Shown piece by piece: positions 55,500 to 64,000 of a stretch of 64,000 nucleotides of DNA (the first letter of the stretch is position 1; the number at the start of each line of letters is the position of its first letter). This DNA is from Paraspadella gotoi (taxonomy: Eukaryota > Chaetognatha), in contig CM119271.1 in assembly GCA_051294375.1 (NCBI GenBank), forward strand, positions 9,204,363-9,268,362. Direction: 5' to 3'. Made by a program: the position numbers and the translations under genes. The notes beneath the pieces were generated by a model. That model saw only the letters and a program-made list of their open reading frames with translations. It did no database searches and had not been told where the DNA came from.

Positions 55500-55625
55500 T
55501 GGGTGGGTTTAAAGCCTCCATCACTCTTACCAATAATGACATAGGCAGGTCCCTGCAAGCTTCAATCAAGACTCCTCACAGTCCCTGCGTTTATTCACGT
55601 CCAGCAGTTCCTGGCTTCCTATAAT
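55500..55625 (-). repeat. Short dispersed repeat in the left arm
   Basis: Read on the minus strand, GAGTCTTGATTGAAG... then GTCATTATTGGTAAGAGTG and ATGGAGG match the segment at about 29200-29285 (GAGTCTTGAAAATTCC..GTCATTATCTTGTAAGAGTG). The right arm has a SINE at the corresponding place instead of the second half. Confidence 0.55.
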
Positions 55626-56149
55626 CAATGAAGTGTATATTATTTGAAAGATGTTTCAATTGTATGAAAGGGAACTACGACCTTAAAGTATGTTTTTTTT
55701 TTTCATTTCAATTTTTGTTTTGTTTTGTTTTTTTGGGGGGGAGAGAGGTTTATCTTTTTTTTAAAATTATTTTGGATCTGCTTTTAAATTTTTTATTTTC
55801 TCATTTTGCCAATTGTGTTTGGTTGTTGTTCCCCCCCCTGGTTGTTTTTTTTTATTTTCCCTCTGTCGTCTCGACAAGAATACGACGTTAATTTGTAATT
55901 TTTTCGTTCCAAAAATTGAAATACGCGATTTTACTTTCACGTCCCGCAACTTTTTCCGTGGGGACCCTTTCGCATTCTTTTCCTTCCAGGTTCGGGACGG
56001 GAAACTTCGTCGCGGCGTCCTCAAAAATCTCGTTGCCTCATTCTCGGCCCGCTCTGGACGGGCGCCCATCTTTGGATCGAGGCCACGCCCTCTTCGCCGT
56101 CAACCCGCGTCGTTCGCAGTCTTCTCCGCATTTTTTTGGCCTCGTGGGA

Positions 56150-56760
56150 GAGGATGGGGGAGGAGGAGGAGAGGAGGAGGAGGAGAGGAAGGGGAGGGGG
56201 AGGAGGAAGGGGGAGAAGGAGGAGGAGGAGGTGGGAAGGTGAGATGAAAGGGAGGAGGCGGAGAGAGAAGAGGAGAAGTAATGAAAGGAAGAGGAGGAGG
56301 GGGAGGAGGAGAGGAGAAGAAGAAAAGGAGGGAAGGAGGAAAAAAGGAGGGAAGAAGGAGGAGGAAGGTGCGAGGTGGGAAGGTGGAGATGAAGGGAGAA
56401 GGCGGAGAGAGAGAGGAGAAGTATGAGGAAGAGGAGAGGAAGGAGGAGGAAAGATGAGGAAGCGGAGAGAGAGAGGAGAAGTAGAGGAAGAGGAGGAGGG
56501 GGAGGAGGAGGAGGAAAAAAGGAGGAAAAGGGGGAGGCGAAGAAGGAGGGGAGGTGGGGAAAGGTGAGAATGAAGGGAGAGGCGGAGAGAAGAAAGAGGA
56601 GAAATATGAGGAAAGAGGGGAGGAGCGAGGAGGGGTGGAGATGAAGGAAGAGGCGGAGAGAGAAGAGGAGAGTATGAAGGAAGAGGAGGAGGAGGAACAT
56701 GAAGGGAGAGGCGGATGAGAGAAGAGGAGAAGTAGGTCGGAGGAGGTGGAGGATGAGTAG
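56150..56760. repeat. Expanded (GGA)n/(GA)n block in the left arm
   Basis: About 600 bp of GGA, GAGGA and AGAGAGAG purine repeats. The right arm has only about 45 bp of the same repeat at 58501-58545. Confidence 0.9.
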
Positions 56761-57455
56761 AGAGAGAGAGATAGTTAGTAGTAGCGGAAGTTGGAGAAAT
56801 TACGAAAGAGTATTCCATTTAAGTTTTTAAAACTTTTTTTTTCTTTTGCGAACAAAATGCCAATCGAAAACTGAAGGACAATTTTTAGGGTCAATGCAGT
56901 CACGGCGCTTTTTGTTTGTTGTTTTTCTTTGACCAAAGCGAAACTTATTTGATTTTTCGTTTTTTTTGTTTTTTTTTTTTTTTTTTCGTTTTTACTTCTT
57001 TCACTAAACTGTAAAAACCCTTAATTTGCTTTAGACAATAAATATTGTTCCATTACGGTTTTCCATTTTTAAGGGCTTATTACATCTTTTATTAGTTGTA
57101 CGGCTGTACTAACTTTATACTAATCCTACATTCCTACAAACAGATAGTTTGGTCAAACAGAGAGACAGACCTTGACCGAAAAAGTATCTCGAAAGATAAC
57201 ATTTACGGTAGTTTTAATATTATCCTCTTTCTCTCTCTCTTCCTTTCGATTTCAATATTTTCTTTTTTTTCGCGCGTTTTAATAATTTCAATTTTTATAA
57301 AATTAACTGTCATATTGAAATCATTTCAATTCGTGTCCCCGTTGAAGCGAGAAAGAGGATTCGAATGCGATACGCAACATTTGAGAAGTCGGTCAGTCGT
57401 TAGCCCTTTGAACTCCCCAGCCCAAATCTCATCCCCACCCCACCCATCAATCCCA

Positions 57456-57854
57456 CACCAAACCACTCCACCATCTCCTATTTATGCGGAGCAACGAATC
57501 GACGAAACCCTTCACAAACATTTTACCGAAAAAAAGTCAGAAGGACAGCGGCCAATTTCAAGGGTCGGAAATTATCTCTCTTCTCTCTCTCTCCTCTCTC
57601 TCTCTCTCCTCGCTCTCCTCTCTCGTCTCCTCTCTCTCTCCTCTCATCTCTCTCTCTCTCAATTGACCTTTTTTTTATTGTTTACTGTAATAACTCATCA
57701 GTAATAGTAAGTTTGACAATTTCTCACGAAATTCAAAATACCAAAGAAACACGCCAATTAACTTTTCTTTCAACCAAGTTATTTTTATCATATTAATCAA
57801 CTATTATTTTTTTTTTTTTTTGCCCACTCAAGTCAAAACCTTATCTCTTTTCAT
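57456..57854. other. Spacer at the centre of the inverted duplication
   Basis: About 400 bp present once, with a (CT)n tract (57575-57660) and AT-rich DNA. No gene seen. Confidence 0.7.
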
Positions 57855-58231
57855 GTGAGGTGGGGTGGGGATGAGATTTGGGCTGGGGGAGTCAAAGGCT
57901 AACGACTGACCGACTCTCAAATGTTGGTATCGAGTTCGAATCTCTTTCTCGCTCAACGGGACACGAATGAAATGATTCAATTATGACAGTAATTATAAAA
58001 TTGAAATTATAAAACGGGAAAAAAAAGAAAATATGAATCGAAAGAAGAGAGAGAGAAGAGATAATTAAAACTACCGTAAATGTTATCTTTCGAGATACTT
58101 TTCGGTCAGTCTGTCTCTCTGTTTGACCAACTATCTGTTTGTAGAATGTAGATAGTATAAAGTTAGTACAGCCGTACAACTAATAAAAGATGTAATAAGC
58201 TTAAAAATGGAAAACCGTAATGGAACAATAT

Positions 58232-58237
58232 TTTATT
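58232..58237 (-). terminator. Polyadenylation signal of the MFSD8-like gene
   Basis: AATAAA on the minus strand, 264 nt after the stop codon. The same motif is kept in the left arm near 57040. Confidence 0.4.
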
Positions 58238-58500
58238 GTCTAAGCAAATTAAGGGTTTTTACAGTTTTAAAGTGAAAGAAGTAAAAACGAAAAAAAAAAA
58301 AAACAAAAACGAAAAATCAAATAAGTTTTCGCTTTTGTCAAAAAAACAAACAAAAAAAAGCGCCGTGACTGATTGAACCCTAAAAATTGTCCTTCATTTC
58401 GATTGGCATTTTGTCGCAAAAGAAAAAAAAAGTTAAAACTTAAATGAATACTCTCGTAATTTCTCCAACTTCCGCTACTACTACTATCTCTCTCTCCTAC

Positions 58501-61500
58501 TCATCCTCCACCTCCTCCTCCTCCTCCTCCCCCCATCCTCTCCCACGAGGCCAAAAAAATGGCGGAGAAGACGGCGACGACGACGAGGTTGACGGCGAAG
58601 AGGGCGTGGCCTCGATCCAAGATGGCGCCCGTCCAGAGCGGGCCGAGAATGAGGCCGAGATTGAGGACGCCGCGACGAAGTCCCGTCCCGAAGCCTGGAA
58701 GGAAAGATGGCGAGGTCACGAAGGTGCGGGACGTGAAAGTAAATCGCGTATTTTCAATTTTTGGAAACGAAAAATTACAAATTAACGTCGTATTCTTTGT
58801 CGAGACGACAAGAGGAAAATAAAAAAAAACAACCAGACAACAACAAAACACAATGCAAATGAGAAAATAAAAAATAAAAAAGCAGATCCAAAATAATTTA
58901 AAAAAAAAAGATAAACCTCTCTCCCCCCCAAAAAAAACAAACAAAACAAAAAATTGAAATGAAAAAAAAAAACATACTTAAGGTCGTAGTCCTTTTCATA
59001 CAATTGAAACATTCTTTCAAATAATATACCACTTCATTGATAGGGAAGCCAGGAACTCTGGGAGTGAATAAAAGAGAATGCGAGAGAGTCTTGATTGAAA
59101 GTATGGTGGACTAAAATCCATCAACCGTTCATCAGTGGCCATTGGTGCCGGAGGCAAGTCATTCGCCTCCCAACCCAAAGGTCCGGGGTTCTAGCCCGGT
59201 GGCCGCTCTGCAGTTAAGATGGACGGGGCGCTTAGCCCGCCTGTAACACGGTTTTACAGCCTGATCCGAAGCTCAGGGACTGCTTATATTGAACGGTTCT
59301 GTCACTAACACATATCAATTATCATTGTCTCAAGGGGGCAAGATAATTTATTTATTAAATGAATGGATAGTTTTATATTGGTTGTCCCAATTTCAAACAG
59401 AATAAAACAAAAACAAACCAAAACACAAGAAGAAAACAAAAAACAAAACGAGACCCGCGACTTCACCCTGCGTTCTCTCGTCGATGGATTTGGTGAAGAT
59501 GCTGTAGGCGGTGATGGCGACGATGGAGACGCCGACGACGTTCAGCAGCGAGGAGCAGACGAAATGCAGCAGCAGCAGCGGCGACGGTGACGGCGCAGGA
59601 GACGGCGAGGACGCTGTCGAGTTCGACGACGGTCGACGACGGGACGCGTCGGCGTTCGGCAACGTCGCTAGGGCCCAGATCTGGGATGAGATTAGATATT
59701 GTTAAAAATTGTGGATTTGATTTTAAGTGTTGATATGATCCTCGTTAAGAAGAGTTAAGTTATTTTTATTTGGGTTTTAAATATTCTAAATTTAATCTTT
59801 GATAGTTACTATAATATTCTGGTCCTTCACAGTTTCTCATGTTATGAATTGTTCGAACATTTTATTAATGTGTTCCATTTTAAACGTTAGATGTCTTTTG
59901 TTTTTTTGTTTAATAGTTTAGTTTTTTATTTGTTTATCATTTTCCTGTCCTTTTACACTGTTACTGTTTATGATTTTATTGATACTATTTTTAGTATTAA
60001 TAATAAAAAAACAACAAAAAACAAACAAAAGACACCCGGCCCCACGCGAGAACCTGCGAGGCCAGCATTAACGAACACCCGAAGGCCGTGACGCCGCGAT
60101 CGGAGAAGCGCCGACTCGCGACGGCGACGGCGCCGCAGACGACGAGAACGACGACGCCGGCGACGGCGAAACAAGCGCCGGATTCCAATTCGCCCCATCC
60201 GAACGTCTCTTGGGTCAGGGGACTGACGAGCGCTTCCAGGGAAGTCTGGGTTGTTGGGAAATGGGAGGTAGGTTCGAGCAAGGTCGAAAATATGTTGAGG
60301 GAAGGAAGAATAGGAGGGAAACGTTGGTGAGTTTGCTGCGGCGAGAAACTAGTCTTTTAGCGACCTGGCTCGTTTGAAAATATTGAAATAAAAGCAAATA
60401 TTTACAAACAAAGATTGCAAGCTACAATTTAGAAATTCACTTTGTTCGCAAGTTTTAATATAAAATTGATACGGAAAAAATTATCTCTTCATGCGATACA
60501 CAAACTGTCTGGCCTCCTGTCATTGGACACTGGAAGGGGTAAAGGCTTATTTTTTTAAAATAAATACTTTAAAGTTTAAACGCAAATAAAATTAAGTATA
60601 CTTCAAATTTCAAACACCTGCTCGTAGAAAATCAAAAAAGCGAATCCGATCAAGACGACGAGATGAGGCTGCGAATATTCGCGCCAATAAATTCGCATTG
60701 GCACCGGAGATCTTTGGGGGCGCCGAGAGGTAGCGACGCCGGATCTCTCGGCGGCGCCGATCTCGCTCTCGGCGTGTATTTCCGACGTTTCGTCGGGCGC
60801 CGAGACGACGGCTTCGTCAGCGATGAGATTTTCCGGCGAATCGACCTCGGATGCTCTTTTGTTTTCGATCGGAGTTTGAAGGATCTGAGATTTTGATTTG
60901 AAGGATGAGAGATGAACGGATTCATGAAATGAAGGAAGGAATTGAATGAACGATCGTAGGAAAGCAGAAATGAACGAACGAGAAAAAAAAGGGAAAGAAC
61001 TAAAGAACAAAGGAAGGTAAGAACGAGCGAACAAAAGTGCGATGAAAAAAATTTCTTTGCGAACAAAATAACAAAAGGAGGGATGAATAAAGAAAAAAAA
61101 ATAACGATAGAACTTGGGAACGAAAGAACGAATGAGGCAAGGATCGTAAAAATAATTAAAACTAATTAAGGAAACCAACAAAACAACAGATGGACGCTCG
61201 AACCAACCTCGGCGTAATCCTTGACGTTGTAGAAAGTGAAAATAACTTGAATTTGATGCAGGATCCACAGAATCGACATGAAGAATCCCGGCGACGTGTA
61301 TTCGTCGATGACGACTGGGCCAATGCTGAAGTTGAACTTGCTGAAGGCAATGGTAAAATGACCATCTGATTTAAAATATTTTGGATTGATTTGAATTAAT
61401 CAATAATGGCCAATTTAACTACTCAAATTGTAATATCTTTTACCACAGAAAAACATTGAAGGCTGGCCCGACAAAGAGTCCGACTTGTCGGGCCATGAAC

Positions 61501-63775
61501 AAGACCGACAAGACGACGGTTCGTCCCTCGACGGGCGTAACTCGGTTGACGTCCGCGTAGAGCATCGGCGCCGCCGCTAGGGGGCGAAAAATCGTTTTTA
61601 GCGGGAGAAACCGAAATAACGAAGTTATGCAGGATCGCGAAATTGGATACGTAATTACGTATCATAGTCAAACTGATAATGTTGATCTATTTTTTCCAAA
61701 ATTCGACAAAGGCGTCATGTTGTCGGTCCAACCAAAATAAAATTTATCAAAATTTTTAAAAAAATGGAAATAAATAAAACTAGGAAAATAAAAAAGAACA
61801 AAAAAAAAAAAAAAAAAACAGAACAAATTTAACAAACTGTTATCTTGAAGTATATAAAAGTTTAAAATTAAAATGATTAAACAAAACCTAATTAAATAAA
61901 CAAACAAACAAACAAACAAGAAAAAAATAAAACCGAGGGACAACAAACCGCAGCCGATCCCGGCCACGAATCTGGCGACGAAGACGAGCCACTCGATCTT
62001 GAAGACGTAGAGGAAATTGCCGAGAATCTCGAAGGAGTTGCAGACGAGGACGAGCGACTTGGTGTCGCGGCTCCAGTCGTTCAAGTAGCCGAAGATGGGG
62101 CAGAAGATCAGGGCGCTGGAGCGGAAAGGGGGTAGGAGGGTTGGGTGGGACTGGTGCGCGAATGACCCAAACCCCCTCCCGAAACGACCCCGCCAATATA
62201 GCGAGTTTAGGGCGGGGGGAAGGGTGAGAGAGGAGTGTGAGGATAAGTTTAAAAGAAAGGATACACTATTTTGTAGTCGGAAGCTATTTAGTTTTAATTT
62301 ATTCGAAAAAGGTACATATAACTCGCACTCGCAAATAGACGAACTGACAAAAATAGCTTTTTGGATTTTCGGGCCTTATTTTTCTTTCGGGAAAGTACAT
62401 GTATATCGTTCGTATATAACCTGAAAATTAAACATTTCAACGACTTTAAAAAGTCCTGACAAGCTCACATCGCGACTTCGAAATATCCTCAGCTTTCACG
62501 TCACTTCCCATGAAGACCTCTTCCAAGATCCGAACCAAACCTGATTTTTTTTTTTTTTTCTGAAATAAAAGAGACAATTTGACAATTAAGACAATAAGAA
62601 GATTAAACGATTAAACGATGAGTATTGAGCAAGAAAAATTGCACTAATGGCACTAAAAATAAAATTCAAACAATTAAGGATCATTGCGGACATTGCAAAT
62701 TGGAAAAGTATTAAGTATATCAATGAAAATCATGAGTGAATATTAGCATTACACAAGGCCATTTGCCATTTTTTTTTTTTTAGTCATAGACAGAAACTTG
62801 GCAAATGAAAAAAAAAAACCAAACCTGATCGAGAATCCGGCGATACAGAATCCGAGGTAGGATGAGCTTGAGTCGAATGAGTTTCGAAGGTAAAGCCACA
62901 GAGAGGGAAGGATAACCGCGTATCTTGAAATGGATCATTATGGGAAGGGACTCGAGTAGAGAAAATATGGATTTTATGATATTTAAGATATTAACTATTC
63001 TAGTCACTCGCTAATTCACTGGTTCACTTATTTAATTTGTCAATCGTTCACTCGTTCACCAATTTGCTAATTCTGAAGAGACAGTAATTATTGATATGTG
63101 TTAATGACAGAACCGTTCAATATAAGCAGTCACTGAGCTTCGGATCAGGCTGTAACACCATGTTACAGGCCGGTTAAGCGCCCCGTCCCTCTTAACTGCG
63201 AGGCAGCCACCGGGCTAGAACCTTTGGGTTGGGAGGCGAATGACTTGCCTCCGGCACCAATGGCCGCTGATGAACGGTTGGTGAATTTTAGTCCACCATA
63301 GTTCACTCATTTTTTCATTCACTCGTTCCTTCATTAAATCGATCAATCATTCACTAATTTACTCATCTACTCATTCATTCATTCATTCATTCATTCATTC
63401 ATTCATTCATTCATTCATTCATTCATTCATTCATTCATTCAATCATTCATTCATTCATTCATCATTTATTCATTCATTCATTCGTTCATTCACTCACTCA
63501 ACTCCGAAGAGAAAGACCAAAACAAAAAGGTTCACGTAGAGAAATCGACGACGAGTTTCGGCCGAGTGGCGGCAGCACCGGATGCCGAAGGCGGAGACGG
63601 TCGTCGCGGGAGTGGGCGTGTCCGCGGGCGGATGGGCGTTTGACGCTCCGTCAGAGGGCGTGTCGCGAAACGAAGAATACGACGACGAGGGACATCCTGT
63701 CATCAGCGGCGTCTTTTCATCGGCAACGGAGGAAGATTCACTTCCGGTTCCAGAAGTGAGACGAGGTTGTGACAT
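58501..63775 (-). CDS. MFSD8: MFSD8/CLN7-like lysosomal major facilitator, 9 exons
   Basis: MFSD8 (CLN7) is a 12-segment major facilitator of the lysosomal membrane, reported as a chloride channel. Exons: 63775-63498, 62923-62825, 62115-61949, 61576-61444, 61340-61208, 60884-60618, 60245-60054, 59680-59467, 58694-58501. All are GT..AG with matching phases, giving 558 residues (human protein 518). The N-terminus has an acidic dileucine-type sorting motif (DEKTPLM). TM1-2 read VNLFVLVFLFGVEYAVILPS and YLGFCIAGFS. The loop FGYLNDWSRD lies where MFS proteins carry their conserved motif. RFVAGIGCG, GRTVVLSVLFMARQVGLFVGP, the long charged central loop before HLVVLIGFAFLIFYEQ, SPLTQETFGWGELE, and ERTQGFGTGLRRG with LILGPLWTGAIL all parallel MFSD8. 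The C-terminus is a run of ten Gly from a GGA microsatellite. The function is inferred from similarity. Confidence 0.88.
59101..59334 (+). mobile_element. tRNA-derived SINE, copy 2 (right arm only)
   Basis: It begins TATGGTGGACTAAAATCC and ends near ATTGTCTCAAG. A perfect tRNA T-arm is visible at 59183-59199: stem CCGGG/CCCGG with loop GTTCTAG, overlapping the B box. It lies in intron 8 of the MFSD8-like gene, antisense to it. Confidence 0.75.
63073..63301 (-). mobile_element. tRNA-derived SINE, copy 3
   Basis: Same family as the copies at 51309 and 59101, read on the minus strand. It sits in intron 1 of the MFSD8-like gene beside an (ATTC)n array, sense to the gene. Confidence 0.75.
63310..63500. 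repeat. (ATTC)n microsatellite
   Basis: Nearly pure ATTC tetranucleotide array next to the splice donor of MFSD8-like exon 1. Similar arrays are at 41226-41378, 42555-42718 and 30240-30305. Confidence 0.95.
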
Positions 63776-64000
63776 TTTTATGTCATATTATTCGTGATAT
63801 TTGATATTTGAATTCGTCCCTGACGGCGGAGTGAACAAAATGGGGGAAAAAAAGGAAAAATGGACGGATGGACAAATCAAAATATGTTAGTTGGAGAAAG
63901 TTTGTAGCCAAGTCGTCTCCGCACTCTCGATTCTTTTTTTCTCACAATCCTACTACCTCTGTCTCTGTCTTCACCCACCTTCTACAAATCTCGATGTCCA

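Larger units (their letters stand above)
50793..56240 (+). pseudogene. Broken copy of the MFSD8-like transporter gene
   Basis: All nine exons of the intact gene on the right arm are recognisable in mirrored order: about 50793-51092, 51711-51811, 52550-52730, 53116-53264, 53371-53510, 53857-54150, 54533-54732, 55130-55351 and 55990-56240. Splice sites are preserved, but nearly every exon has one or more single-base indels that break the frame, and the fourth also has TAG after ATG-CTC. The last exon runs into an expanded GGA microsatellite without the expected stop. It is either a pseudogene from an inverted duplication, or an unpolished or allelic copy of the right arm. The conserved splice sites and absence of large deletions favour a very young copy or sequencing error. 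Confidence 0.8.
50650..57455 (+). repeat. Left arm of a large inverted duplication
   Basis: About 6.8 kb match the reverse complement of 57855-63915 across exons, introns and flanks. The outer limit is near 50655 (after TTGGCTACAAAC) and the inner limit near 57455. Differences from the right arm are mostly single-base insertions or deletions, plus an expanded GGA-rich block (about 56150-56760). Confidence 0.9.
57855..63915 (-). repeat. Right arm of the large inverted duplication
   Basis: Reverse complement of 50650-57455. It starts at GTGAGGTGGGGTGGGG near 57855 and ends near 63912 after TTTGTAGCCAAG. It carries the intact MFSD8-like gene and one SINE (59101-59334) absent from the left arm. 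Confidence 0.9.

Noticed and set aside
56021-56818. 265-codon Ser/Pro/Leu-rich frame on the minus strand
   Set aside because: It is a shadow of the expanded GGA microsatellite in the left arm.

Overview
This window is nuclear DNA from an animal. Genes are split by short introns (about 70 to 1,100 bp) with GT..AG ends, and polyadenylation signals, tRNA-derived SINEs, a non-LTR retrotransposon remnant and very dense microsatellites are present. The gene set (an uncoupling protein, a SMYD4-like methyltransferase, a long C2H2 zinc-finger protein, an MFSD8/CLN7-like transporter) fits a metazoan. Compact genes plus heavy (GA)n, (ATTC)n and (ACG)n load would suit an arthropod, perhaps a crustacean, but the sequence does not prove the taxon.

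Layout. 2.0-4.6 kb (+): complete 8-exon mitochondrial uncoupling protein. 6.0-10.55 kb (+): SMYD4-like SET/MYND protein, 5' end and one MYND exon not found. 11.26-17.48 kb (-): 20-exon zinc-finger protein of 898 residues with 11 fingers; all splice phases agree. 19.3-19.85 kb (-): possible small membrane protein behind an octamer/TATA promoter. 20-43 kb: almost gene-free, with microsatellites, N gaps, a strand-switching 16-bp satellite (24.5-26.4 kb), degenerate tandem repeats (26.8-28.4 kb), one probable orphan terminal exon (31.8-32.0 kb) and a duplicated block (40.6-42.9 kb). 45.2-46.6 kb (+): decayed non-LTR reverse transcriptase. 48.2-49.0 kb (-): single-exon gene for an unrecognised acidic protein. 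50.65-63.9 kb: a large inverted duplication. Its right arm holds an intact 9-exon MFSD8-like gene (-); its left arm holds a broken copy (+).

The genes do not form a pathway or operon. The most notable feature is the head-to-head inverted duplication and the related signs of either recent rearrangement or unpolished, gap-filled long-read sequence: single-base indels throughout one copy, strand-switching satellite, duplicated blocks. Any biological claim about the 24.5-28.4, 41.6-42.9 and 50.7-57.5 kb patches depends on first excluding assembly artefact. No convincing new biological system was found.
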